DNA from: Verticillium longisporum
Taxonomy: Eukaryota > Ascomycota > Sordariomycetes > Glomerellales > Plectosphaerellaceae
Direction of reading: 5' to 3'
DNA length: 64,000 nucleotides
Assembly: GCA_019188255.1 (NCBI GenBank)
Contig: JAETXT010000003.1
Coordinates: 1,736,001-1,800,000 of the forward strand
The position numbers and the translations under genes are program-made. The notes under the pieces are model-generated. The model searched no databases. It was not told the DNA's origin and was given only the letters and a program-made list of their open reading frames with translations. Positions 24,733-34,844 of this stretch are shown here, piece by piece; within the stretch, counting starts at the first letter, position 1, and every line of letters starts with the position of its first letter.

Positions 24733-27282
24733 CTACACGATATTATACACCCTCTTCGCAACGATGAAGCAGGTTAGACCAAACGCCAATAAGCCCGCTG
24801 TCAGACACCAGAACCAAGTGAGGTCCCCCTCATATTCCTGCCCGGGAACCCATACGTTCATACCCCACAGCCCGGTAATGATGTTCATAGGCAAGACGAT
24901 AGTGCCCAAGACAGTCAATTTCCCAAGCACGTCGGCCGTCTGTTCGGAGCGCTCATTCATACGAATGTTGATCTGGGCAAGGTAATTTGCGTGGGAACGT
25001 GCGAGGATCCTGATAATGTTAGTGGTTGACGTAAGGACTGGCGATCCGTTTGCACGGTAGAGGGGATCGTACTTCTCGTAGTGACTCAAGTTTGATGTCA
25101 TGGTCACAATGTGATCCTGAATATCGCCAAGGTACAGTCCAATATCGGACCGCGGTGCAACCTCCCATCGCTCGTTGCAACGCTTTGCGAAGCCCTTGAT
25201 AACGTCTGCCTTGTTGCCCAAAAGCCGGTAGAGGCTCATGACCCGTTTACGACAATCGCCAACGCGTAGAAGCATATGGCTCTCCTTTTGGAAGGGATGT
25301 CCGTCATCTGATGCCTTCTCCGAGTACAGTGGTCCATCTTTTGCCTGTACGTCGCCTGAAGAGTGCAGTCGAAGAATAGCATCATCAATGTCGTCAACCT
25401 CGTCCTCGATATTCTGAATCAGGGGACCAAAAACATCCGTGATGTCGTCAATGATGGCGTACGAGATCCAATCCGAATTAACGATGACAAAATCTTTGAG
25501 TTGACGAATACGTCTGCGGACGTTGGCAGAGTGAGGCGTCATCGAAAAGTGAAAGCTTAGAACACCCTCTCGGAACACGATAACGTACATGTTGACGGGC
25601 TCGAGGTAGTCTTCGCTCTCAGAATCTTGATCGAATGATCGATAGTTGACAAAGTAGTAGTGTCGGAAGAGCTCAACTTTCTCACGAGCTTCCTGCACCA
25701 TGATATCCTCGGCCGTGAGAGGATGGATCCCGAACGCTTTGGAAAGAACCTTCATCTCGGCCTCGGTTGGACACAGCACGTCGAGCCACCAGACCGGTCG
25801 TTCGCCGAATTTGGGTTGTTTTGGTGTACCTTCTGGCTGAGAGACATTCGGCGTTGGCGACTTGACCCCCGTTGGTGTTGCCTTGCCTGAAGGCGCCCTG
25901 GAGCTCTCGTGTGAAGTCTTCTCATGGCCTGAGATGATTGATTCGGGCTCCTCGCTCAAGGGAGGAACAACAGAGCTCTGGCGCGTGGAAGTGCCGGAAA
26001 CGCCGTTCTGGCCACTTGAGGCGTGGTTCTGCTGTGTAGCAGTCACCACTGACACGTCTTCCGCATCTGAATCATCGGACTCGCTGTCGTCTGACAGGAC
26101 ACGAGGTTCGGGAATGAATAATTCTCGGAAACTGCCACCAACTTGAACCAGCTCCGAAATCGTCTGACTGTGGATGGTGCTTTGAAACTCTTCGTTAAAA
26201 TACGTGAATCGATACGGCGAGTCCTCTTCGGGGCGCATCCAGCCTCGGTGCACCGTGCGGAGACGTCCGTTGATGAGTTGAGGCTCGGTGATGCGCTTGA
26301 CCCTGCGTTCTTCACTGCGGCCCTCTTTCTCGATGCGGCTCCATTCATCGAGAATTGTGAGGTCAGGCCAAGCAGCGCGTCGGCGCCGAGGCCTCCGCAT
26401 ATTGTTCGATTCAAGATGTTCCTCTTCGCCCAACTCGGAGACACCGCTGGGGAAGCACACGTCCGCCTCGGCCTGCAAGGCAATGGTCTTCCTCCGTGCT
26501 ATACCTGGGGATGTGCCTTCCATGCGTACATCGTGATCCGAGTGGTGATCATCCAAGCGATAATCATTATGCGGGGACCGACCGAGACGGGCGTCGAGCT
26601 CATCGGTGATCATAACGTCACCAAACGTCAGGTCTAGGGGATCCGAACCAGCAATTCGCGGCGAGCCTGGCATAGAAGGAGGGTAGTTGACGCTATTGAA
26701 GACAGGCTGGCGCTGCCTCGACGACCTGCTGGATCCTCGTCGACTAACGCGTGGCCTGGACTGGCTGGTACCACCCACGTAGCTCAAGGACGGCATGGTG
26801 TTTGTTCTCTGTGCTGACCGTGACAGCAAGGGCGCGTTCTCGTCCCATGTTGGCTCTCCCTCATCACCGCTGTCACCCCCGTGGGCGTGGCTCACGCGCA
26901 AACGACTGGCAGGCGGAGTTTGGAAGGACCCAGGTGTGGCCATTGTTGAGCCACGACGAGGTCGGAGTGGCTGTTGGTCGCGATGGTCCAGCAAAGTCTG
27001 GCTGTCGAGGCTGGCATTGCTGAAGTTGCGTGTCTGCAGGTAGAAGTCGGGTCTCGCAGCGACGGGGGCGGTCGAAGCCTCAGCCTCGTCGTGAGACTCT
27101 TCTGGGAGCACAGCAAAGGACTTCCTCCTCCCACGCTTCTTCTTGCCAGTGCGTTTCTTCTTGCTGCGCGTCGCCTGCTGCGATCCAGGGACTGCGGGGG
27201 CAGAGGTGACTGGATTAAGGGGACTCGGAGGTGGCCGCTCAACCTGAGGGCTCTGGAGTGGTTTGAAGAAGTTGTTGTTCAT
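24733..27282 (-). CDS. CorA-family Mg2+ transporter, Mnr2/Alr1 type
   Basis: Magnesium channel/transporter of the CorA superfamily; Mnr2 acts at the yeast vacuole and Alr1 at the plasma membrane. One uninterrupted exon encodes 849 aa. The first 450 or so residues are hydrophilic and Ser/Pro/Arg-rich, with a lysine-rich block (KKKRTGKKKRGRRKS near residue 41). The CorA core follows, with the FGIHPLTAEDIMVQEAREKV segment, then two C-terminal membrane spans. The first ends in the family signature GMN, seen as GLWGMNVWVPGQ. The GMN context and the tail ending AKRVYNIV favour Mnr2 over Alr1, by recollection of fungal sequences. The start ATG is 27280-27282. Confidence 0.92.
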   Translation of the reverse strand: MNNNFFKPLQSPQVERPPPSPLNPVTSAPAVPGSQQATRSKKKRTGKKKRGRRKSFAVLPEESHDEAEASTAPVAARPDFYLQTRNFSNASLDSQTLLDHRDQQPLRPRRGSTMATPGSFQTPPASRLRVSHAHGGDSGDEGEPTWDENAPLLSRSAQRTNTMPSLSYVGGTSQSRPRVSRRGSSRSSRQRQPVFNSVNYPPSMPGSPRIAGSDPLDLTFGDVMITDELDARLGRSPHNDYRLDDHHSDHDVRMEGTSPGIARRKTIALQAEADVCFPSGVSELGEEEHLESNNMRRPRRRRAAWPDLTILDEWSRIEKEGRSEERRVKRITEPQLINGRLRTVHRGWMRPEEDSPYRFTYFNEEFQSTIHSQTISELVQVGGSFRELFIPEPRVLSDDSESDDSDAEDVSVVTATQQNHASSGQNGVSGTSTRQSSVVPPLSEEPESIISGHEKTSHESSRAPSGKATPTGVKSPTPNVSQPEGTPKQPKFGERPVWWLDVLCPTEAEMKVLSKAFGIHPLTAEDIMVQEAREKVELFRHYYFVNYRSFDQDSESEDYLEPVNMYVIVFREGVLSFHFSMTPHSANVRRRIRQLKDFVIVNSDWISYAIIDDITDVFGPLIQNIEDEVDDIDDAILRLHSSGDVQAKDGPLYSEKASDDGHPFQKESHMLLRVGDCRKRVMSLYRLLGNKADVIKGFAKRCNERWEVAPRSDIGLYLGDIQDHIVTMTSNLSHYEKYDPLYRANGSPVLTSTTNIIRILARSHANYLAQINIRMNERSEQTADVLGKLTVLGTIVLPMNIITGLWGMNVWVPGQEYEGDLTWFWCLTAGLLAFGLTCFIVAKRVYNIV

Positions 27283-28037
27283 ACTGCCAATCGACGACGC
27301 TCCGGCCAGGGCGTGCTCGCAGAGTACCGCCTGTTGTCAGAGCCGAATCTCGCGTAGCGCCTGTCGCTATGTCCTGTCGGTTTTCTGGCGTTGCATACGT
27401 CGTAGGAGTCGACTTGGTGCGGTGAAGAGTTTGAATACGAAGCTAACGAAGGTAGGTCGATCGTCGATGATGAATCTGTGGGCAGTGGGCATTTGCTTTC
27501 GCAAGCGGGCAGCAAGGTTCCAGGCAGGTACAGCAGGCGGGGAGAACGGTCGAGGCGCTAATGGGATAAAGCTAGGAACGCTTCTGGGACCGAACCTGAC
27601 AATCCAATGATGTCAGCGGAGAGGATGCTCCTGCCCGCCCCGCCGATTGGTCGCAAACCTCCAGAAGTCGACAATCGATTGGGCCGTTCTGGAACCATAG
27701 CGATCCACTGAGCTGAAGTCAGTCTTCCCTTATCTTTCCTGCTTGCACTGCACCTTGAGAGTGCGAGGGCTGTGACACAGTGGGACCGCCCACTGAAGCT
27801 CTAGACAAGCCAGCACCTTGCTCGTTAGAGCAGTTGGTCACGCGAGCTCTTGAAAGCTCTAATCCTCCCACGATGTAGCGACATAACCTTTGTGCGAAGA
27901 TTGGTAGTCTCAATATACGTCGCTCACCTCCATTTTCCATTGTGACTACAGGACGTGGCACGACCAACAGCATCCGGGTATTTGTAGCACGCATCTATGT
28001 AGCCTCGTCTAGATTGACCTCCACCTGTCCGGGCGTC
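27283..28037. other. Intergenic region upstream of the Mg2+ transporter
   Basis: This 755-bp stretch should hold the promoter of the minus-strand transporter and the 3' UTR of Noc4. Short frames on both strands do not look coding. No further feature is supported. Confidence 0.4.
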
Positions 28038-29797
28038 TCACGCAAAGTCCCACAGTTTAGCCACCAGACTATCCTCAATGCCAGACTCGGCGTCATTCGG
28101 AAGGAGGATTCTCTTGGGAATCTGAAACTCGACAACAGGCGGCTTCTTCACCGTCTTGCTCATCTCAGCCTCCAGAAGCTGTCGACGCAGTCAGTCATCA
28201 CACAATGTACAAATTTCGACACAGGAGGCGGGATGACTTACGCTACCAAAAGAATGATCCAGGAAATCTTCAATGTTATAGGACTGCTTGGTAAACTGTT
28301 CCGAGATGATCTTCGTGATTGTCGCCACGATGGGGTGGTAGTGCGACTGCAGTTGTACGAACTCCCACAGGCAGCTGTCAATGGCGTGTGTCTGCATCGG
28401 ATCCGCCTCGTCTGGTAGGAACGGGTCGGCATAGCCTTCATCCTCCATGGCCCTCTTCGCCTCCTCGTCGCGCAGTACCCGGTGCATCATGAACGTGCAC
28501 AGAGGGTGGCGCTTCATGATGTTGTAAGTCCAGGGCACAATGAAAACGATAGCTGCGGGCGGGGCGCTGAGAGACAGGCGTGCAAGACGCTTGATGAAGC
28601 TTGCGACGAGTACAGCAGGTAGATGCGTCGAGCGCAGGAAGGTGTCCATCAGGCGGAAGAACCTAGCCCTGTACTTGGAGTGCAAGATGTCGCGATCCAA
28701 CAGAGAGTACAGTTTTGTGTAGAATGATGGGTAGTCGAGGTTCCTCTCCTGAATGAGGAAGAAGACGCCTGACAAGGCCAACAGCGACATGGAGCCGCCA
28801 GTGTTGTACGAATCGGTAAGGAAGTCTGCCAGCAATTCGGGCCTCGTGAACCACGGCGCGATATCCGTCGCCATGATCTCGAGGATGCGCTTGCGTTGAT
28901 CCTTGGTCGTCGCGAGTTTCATGACTGCAAGCCAGGCATCCTGGCCTTGCCGCTGATGCTGGTGCAGGGAATTCAGGGGGTGCGCCTTCTTGCTGGGCTT
29001 CTCTAGGTGGTAACTTTCCAGCTTCTTAGGCACGTCGCCAATGGCATGCAGGAGTTCAAAGGCATCGTCGAAGAGTTCATCCTGGTCAGCGTCCTCCTCT
29101 GGCTTCTCAACGATGTTTCTGAGGTATGAAGGTCAGTAAAGATTGGCGAACGAATTGTCAACGGCAAGACTCACTTGATGGACTTCAACCCAAAAAACCG
29201 AACATCGTCGAACTCCGTCAAGTATTTGTCCACGAAATCTCCGCGAGCGTCGTCGCTGCTGGAGTTGAGGAGCGCCTTGATAATTTGCTGCAGGAAGGCC
29301 TGGGGAAAGTTGTACTCATCCGACTCGTACAAGTGTTGTGCCTCAGACTTCAGCATTCGCATGGCAAGTGTCAGAGCCGGCGATCCCAGCTCCTCATCTG
29401 TGATCAGCTCGGCTAGAACATCCTTGTACTCAAAGTAGCGTTCCCTGAGCCAGCCAACAACAACGGTGTCTTTCTCTGTCAGGCCCTTTTTCTTGATGAG
29501 AGACCCCGCGGCGAGCAATCTCACGAAAACTCTGGTAAGTGCGACAGAAGCGAGGGCAGCTGACTCGGGATCTGTCTTGTAGGCCTTGGCGATATCGAGA
29601 AGTTTTGAGATGTTGTTGTAGTGCTTCTTCGACTCGAGAATCTCTTGTTCCATAAGCAGAATCTCAGCTTGAGGGTCAGTCTCACTGGATCCATCGCTCT
29701 CGTCGCCGCTCTCCGAACGAGCACGCTTTTGCGCGGGTTCCTTGGCCTCTGAAGACCTCTTGCGCTTCCGGACGTCGGCTGAGGCTTTGGCGGGCAT
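28038..29797 (-). CDS. NOC4: Nucleolar complex protein Noc4 (CBF/Mak21 family)
   Basis: Ribosome biogenesis factor that works with Nop14 in maturing and exporting the 40S subunit (family knowledge). Exons are 29797-29175, 29118-28242 and 28178-28038, giving 546 aa. The start is MPAKASADVRKRKRSS, with a basic, acidic-patched nucleolar-type N-terminus. The middle exon carries the CBF/Mak21 domain, including LLALSGVFFLIQERNLDYP, FYTKLYSLLD and SKYRARFFRLMDTFLRSTHL. The last exon adds KKPPVVEFQIPKRILLP. Introns are 56 and 63 bp and the frame is intact. It is divergent from ATP4 with 315 bp between start codons. Confidence 0.94.
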
Positions 29798-30112
29798 CTT
29801 GGGAAACTTGATCGAGCAACAGGACCTCCAATGCTCGATTGCGGCAAAGTGCTGGATTTCAGACGTTTGATGCCAAGACCTCAAAAATTTCCAGCGTCCA
29901 TCCTGTACTGAAGAGTGGATCCTCCACATGAGCTGCAGGCGCCGGTCCGCCAGCACCCGGCAAATTCCCGTCCATCGAGCAAAACAGTCAGCCGCCTCAC
30001 GTGATTCCTCCTACCCGAACTAGCGCGATCCAAAAACCTCAACCTCATTCCCTGCCCTGCGAGCTCCGAATGACCTCAAGCCTCCCAATCCGCATCCCCA
30101 GATTATCTCAAA
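29798..30112. promoter_or_regulatory. Compact divergent promoter, NOC4 / ATP4
   Basis: Only 315 bp separate the two start codons, so both promoters and 5' UTRs must share this stretch. It contains CTCACGTGATTCC (CACGTG core near 29998-30003), a possible bHLH or Cbf1-type site. Its use is inferred only. Confidence 0.5.
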
Positions 30113-31095
30113 ATGGCGTCCCGTTTGGCTAGAAGCGCTGCTGGTACGTCTCCTTCCCTTCCGAACCACCCGGCGAGGTCAATTGGCCCTCGCGCGTCGA
30201 GTATCGGCTCGCTGACGTGCCTCGTGTTTAGGAGCGAACCTCCTCCGGCCGACCGTGGCCCGGCGCACCCTGCCCGCCATCGCGTCCCTTACCTCCTCTC
30301 GCAACGTCTCCGGCGTGCCTGCTGAGGACCCTAAGAAGAAGGCCCAGTCCCTCATCGACTCCCTCCCCGGCAACTCGCTGCTCTCCAAGACAGCAATCCT
30401 GTCCTCCACTGCCGGTCTCAGTGTCTACGCCATCAGCAACGAGTACTATGTCGTCAACGAGGAGACCGTCGTCGCTTTCTGCCTTCCCGCCGTCTGGGGC
30501 GCTCTCATCAAGTACGGTGGTCCCATGTACTCCGAGTGGGCGGATGCCCAGAGCAACAAAATCAAGGGCCTCCTTGACCAGGCTCGCACCGACCACACCA
30601 AGGCCGTCCAGGTCCGCATCGATGATGTGAAGCAGATGTCCGGCGTCGTCGACATCACCAAGTCTCTGTTCGAGGTTTCCAAGGTACGACCTGTCCTGAT
30701 GGCGCAAGGCACACGGGTGATGAACCCCGATGCGGGGTAGGCACCGCGCGTAGTTGAACCGACCGCTAATGCACCGTCACAGGAGACCGCCAAGCTCGAA
30801 GCCCAGGCTTTCGAGCTCGAGCAGAAGACTGCTCTGGCTACCGAGGCCAAGACCGTCCTCGACTCTTGGGTCCGCTACGAGAGCCAGGTCAAGCAGCGCC
30901 AGCAGAAGGAGCTCGCCGAGAGCATCATTGCCAAGGTCCAGAAGGAGCTGGAGAGCCCCAAGGCTTTGCAGCAGGTTCTCGCCCAGAGCATCACTGATGT
31001 CGAGAGTGAGTTCCTATCACAAAACACACACTGCTTCCGAGCACCCGAAAACTGACCATGCCTTCGCAGAGCTCCTCGCCTCCAAGGCCCAATAG
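30113..31095 (+). CDS. ATP4: Mitochondrial ATP synthase subunit 4 (b subunit)
   Basis: Peripheral-stalk b subunit of F1Fo ATP synthase in the inner mitochondrial membrane. Exons are 30113-30143, 30232-30683, 30783-31005 and 31070-31095, giving 243 aa. The N-terminus (MASRLARSAAGANLLRPTVA) is an Arg/Ser/Ala-rich targeting sequence. The conserved start of the mature part, PKKKAQSLIDSLPGNSLLSK, follows. Two hydrophobic spans cover about residues 65-110, then a long charged helix runs to the end. All four exons keep frame, and the last is only 26 nt (KLLASKAQ plus stop). Its codon choice is GC-ending and strongly biased, as for a highly expressed gene. Confidence 0.96.
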
Positions 31096-31667
31096 ACAAC
31101 CAACCTCTACGTCGAACTTTAGACTCCATGAGAGGAAGATTTCCTTTGTACGAGGGAATCCCCTATGTGTTTATAAACACCTGTGCATTAGCCGAATCAA
31201 CAAACTTGAACTTAATCCGCAATGACTGCCCAGCAGCCTGTCGCTCGCCGTCATTATGATAACCTTGAGACGTGACTTGAATTGATGACCTGCCATTCAT
31301 GCCTGATATATGAAGCTTTACGCATTGGCGCAACAGAACCGTAATTGATGGGTATGAGGCCCCATGGCACAACAGACAAGCAGCTGGAATTTTCGGACTG
31401 ACTATAATCACAACAATGTCTCGAAGCACGATGACATATTCCCGCCGCGCTTCCCGCTCCGATGTCCGAGCACATCGGCTGCCAACAGCACCAAACACTC
31501 ACAGTCTCACCTGCAGCGCTCTGACCCTTGAGATGCCTTAACGTAATCCAACCCAGAAGCTTGACCATTCTCTCCCGGCTAATATTGTAAAGAAAGACTT
31601 CAGATGATATCCAGCATGTGTACAAAAGTACTGAAACCCCAGTTGATCGCTGAGGAGGCAAAAAGAA
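31096..31667. other. Intergenic region between ATP4 and the tRNA gene
   Basis: This stretch covers the 3' UTR of ATP4 and DNA beyond the 3' end of the tRNA. The only functional signal I see is the T-run terminator next to the tRNA, listed separately. No protein gene is supported. Confidence 0.4.
31660..31664 (-). terminator. RNA polymerase III terminator of tRNA-Ala
   Basis: On the minus strand a run of five T starts a few bases after the tRNA discriminator base, the usual Pol III stop signal. Confidence 0.75.
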
Positions 31668-31767
31668 TGGACAATGCGCGAATCGAACGCGCGACCTTCA
31701 GCAGGTAGGATCTCACGATTTCTCGCTTCGATGCTAAGCAGACGTTATACCACTAAACCAATCGCCC
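31668..31767 (-). tRNA. tRNA-Ala(AGC) with an intron of about 28 nt
   Basis: Read on the minus strand, GGGCGAT pairs with ATTGTCC, with two G-U pairs, to form the acceptor stem, followed by discriminator A. The D arm is TGGTTTAGTGGTATAAC. The anticodon loop TTAGCAT gives anticodon AGC (alanine). The T arm is GCGCG-TTCGATT-CGCGC. The extra sequence after position 37 is about 28 nt, in the canonical tRNA intron place, leaving a mature length of about 72 nt. The anticodon stem TCTGC/GCTGA has one T-T mismatch, which may be real or a sequence error. Internal A- and B-box sequences are present. Confidence 0.85.
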
Positions 31768-32098
31768 GTTGCGGAAGTGCGCAATTCTGATGGGATCATG
31801 GGTCTCAGAGCGCAGCAGGTGGAGTTGACTAGGGCTTTCAGGTTACGACTCGGTCTGGCCGAGATAGTCAAAGCCCAGAGCGGGCCCATGACTGACGGGC
31901 CCAAGATGTTCCACGTTGAACAGATATTGCCGAGGTGTTCACTCCAGTATCATGGAAATTTCCAAATGTAATAACGATCATTGACCTAGCTTCAATCCAG
32001 GCGTCGTCTGCATAATCACTACAAAGAAAACAAGACACAGAGCCGTATCAGGGCTGCAGAATTAGTGTTGTAAGAAAGCGTCCCATACACCAACCATC
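31768..32098. other. Intergenic region, tRNA upstream side
   Basis: This 331-bp stretch lies between the tRNA 5' end and the Src1 stop. I see nothing definable in it beyond probable 3' UTR. Confidence 0.4.
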
Positions 32099-34261
32099 TC
32101 AGTAAATCGGTCGCGACTCCTGCCATGTCGAACGCGCCGTTGACTTCTCTGACATTTCGTCCTTCCGATCGTCATCCGTTACAGCGCCAGTCCCGAATGA
32201 CACGCGCCCACTCTTTCGCCTCCTTGCGCTATCGCCAGTGAGTGGCCCGATCCATTCCCAGGCGCGGCCCACCTCGCCGCTGCGGCCCTCGCGCTGACTT
32301 GTACGCACATTGCTGTTCTGCTCCACGACGGCTCTCACTCGGGACCAGATACGATCCCGGCTCTTGAGCGAGTGCACAGAGCGGAGAACGTCGTCTCGTA
32401 GGTTTGGTAGGAACAGCCAAGGATCGTCAAGCTCCTCTTCGCCAAGCTCCTTCTGCGATGCAAGTCGTGCGAGGACCAAGTCAACAAGAGACGGAACCCG
32501 GGAGACCTCAGCCTTGTGGGATCGATAGCGCGCACGCAAATAAAAATACAAAGCCACCAGGGCGGCTAGAGATCCAGCTGGGAGTCGATATCTTGCCAAT
32601 CCGAGCCGGAGGGACCGCTTGGCCGCGCAGCTGATCGAAAGGCGAGCGAGAGAGGTGGACGAGAGGTAGGTGTTTCGAAGGCCGGCGGAATCGGCTTGTC
32701 TGCTTCCGGCGCGACCGATCTGGTTAGTGATGCTGGTCAGAACGAATACTATTGTCGAGTAGGGTGTGGTAGGCCTGTGGGGATAAAGGTATGGAAATAG
32801 AGGGGCAACTCACTTGATGACCTCAACCTCCTCGCGGTCCTTGATATCTCCGATAGCAGCTGCCCAAAGATCGTCGAACTCCTGTTTGTTCATCTTCTTG
32901 CTGCGCTTTTCACTGATAGCCGACTTGAGCTCCTCCTCCTCAATGGCCGGGCTCTCCTCATGTTCACCTGTCTGGTCAACCAGATCGCCACATTCAAACT
33001 GGGCCCTCCTCTCACGAAGCTCCTCAACTGCCTTGTCGGCAACAGCCTTGATCCGCCTGACCTTCTCGCCATCGGGCTCGCAGGTGGGCGGCAGCGGTAC
33101 CAGACCGCCGAGCGAAAGGGGATGAGGCTTCATGATAAAGTTGTCATCACAGCGCACAGTATAGTCCTCGAAGCAGTAGGCGTGTTGAGGGCAACGCTCG
33201 CACTGGGGCTCAATGTAGGGGACGATCCAATCGGGAACTGACACCTCAGGGGGAATGATCTGAGTTGCAGGTCTGCCGAGGCCACAGTAACCGACGGCGA
33301 TCTTCTCCTGTCGATACCAGCCACCGTAGGCTCCTAGCAGAGTGACTGCAAGCGCCATCAAAGGTGTCCTGAGAGCAGAGCGCTTCTTCGCTGGCTTAGG
33401 TCGACGTTGCTCGAGCAGACCGTTGGCGCCCTTCATGGCTATTTCCATTTCCAACTCAATTTGCTCTTCAGGAGTAAACTCCTCGCCAGCATCCAGTTCA
33501 GATACATATTCGATCTCGTGCCGGATGGGCTTGTTGGATTTAGCAGACTTGGGCCGCTCGTAACCATCAGTGCGACGTCGTACGCCGGCGTCGTTGAATG
33601 TAGCCGGAGCGTCATGCCCGGCTGTTCGCCTGCGGCTGCTGCTGGGCCGGGAGGCAGGCGCCGGAGAGCTCCCGCTCTGGAACGGGTTCTCGGCGGAGAA
33701 GTTAACATCCGTCTCTTTAAGACTGAAGAATCCATCCTCTGCATCCTCGACTTTGACCTGAGGGGTCACCGTTCGTGTGCTCCTCCGGACGGACCGAGGC
33801 GGCTCTGCCTCAGTAGGATATAAGTCTGCGGGCGGATGAGACAGTTGGCGACTGGCGCCCCGAACCTTGCGCTTGGTAGGACTGAGAGGCAGGGCAGGCT
33901 CGTCTTCGTAGTCCTCTGAACGTAGCCTTGCCGAAGCCTTGCGCGGTGAACGAGAGCGTGTTTCGCGTGGAGGTGGTGGTGCCAGATCAACGTCTTCGTC
34001 GTCGAAGGACGCCGTGTCGTAGGAGTCGCCTCTGGGCATGTTGATAATGCCCATGCTCGAGCGCTTGGCGCGCGCTTGCTTGTCGAGGAACTTTTTGGCC
34101 TTCGGAACAACGCCTTCGTTGAAAATGTCGATGAGCTGCGGCTTCTTCGCCGTCGCGGGGTACTGAACGTCGTGCGCCACCAAAATGGAGCGCAGCCGTG
34201 GTACCGTCAGCGACTTGGGGTCAAACCCAGGCTGGAGGTACTCGTACGCCTCGTCCGACAT
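32099..34261 (-). CDS. SRC1: Inner nuclear membrane protein Src1/Heh (Man1-Src1 family)
   Basis: LEM-like inner nuclear membrane protein involved in nuclear pore quality control and rDNA tethering (family knowledge). Exon 1 is 34261-32814 and exon 2 is 32732-32099, about 693 aa as modelled. An N-terminal HEH/SAP-like helix-extension-helix lies at about residues 8-55 (YLQPGFDPKSLTVPRLRSIL). A long Ser/Arg-rich linker with basic clusters follows, then a membrane span near residue 300 (PLMALAVTLLGAYGGWY). A lumenal Cys-containing domain comes next (PQCERCPQHAYCFED), then a second span (GSLAALVALYFYLRARYR). The MSC winged-helix end is RVRAVVEQNSNVRTSQREGR..WEWIGPL. The intron acceptor is uncertain (see findings). 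Two separate frames here are one gene. Confidence 0.88.
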
Positions 34262-34844
34262 GATGGTGACGTTATGTCAGTCGACACGTCGATAATAATG
34301 TCTGTCGGGTTTTGAGTGTGGCAGGTTTGAACGATGACGATAGCGGGAGGTGAGACAGGCGATGACAACCGTGAAAGAAAGGAATGAACGTCTGCAAGAG
34401 GGCCGGCGGATAGAGCTGCTGGCTGCAGGAATGCGACCACGCGACAGATCTGGCCTCGGCTCTGCGACCAAGTTAAGCGAGCACCAGGGGGAAGAAAAAA
34501 GGTGTTGATGAGCAAACGATGCCAGAGGCTGTACATAGGGCGGGGGCACAAGTTGTTGTAAACTCGAAAGTCCGATTGCTGTCCTGCTGAAAGCGAGCTG
34601 TTATCTTGTCTCTGTGGCAACCCGGGGGTGTCCTAATCTAGGTAGGTGGGTTAGTCGGCTTCGATCACTGCTGAGGTGTAGGCGGAAAGGTGGGGTGACG
34701 TAGGGGTCAAGTTCCGCCCCCGAGTGGTCTGAGCGTGAGCTAGACACTCTAGGCCTCTTCTGGACTTTTGCTGAAGATACTATCACCACGACTCTGGTGG
34801 TACCGAGATGGCATGATTCTTGGCTACGCTTTCACGACACCAAA
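34262..34844. promoter_or_regulatory. Divergent promoter region, SRC1 / COQ6
   Basis: This 583-bp stretch lies between two outward-facing start codons. It is pyrimidine-rich toward SRC1 on that gene's coding strand, as is common in fungal promoters. I recognise no specific site. Confidence 0.45.

Noticed and set aside
32775..32813. First possible SRC1 acceptor (39-nt intron)
   Set aside because: Shorter than other introns in this window and leads to a stop after about 17 codons, losing the second span and MSC domain.
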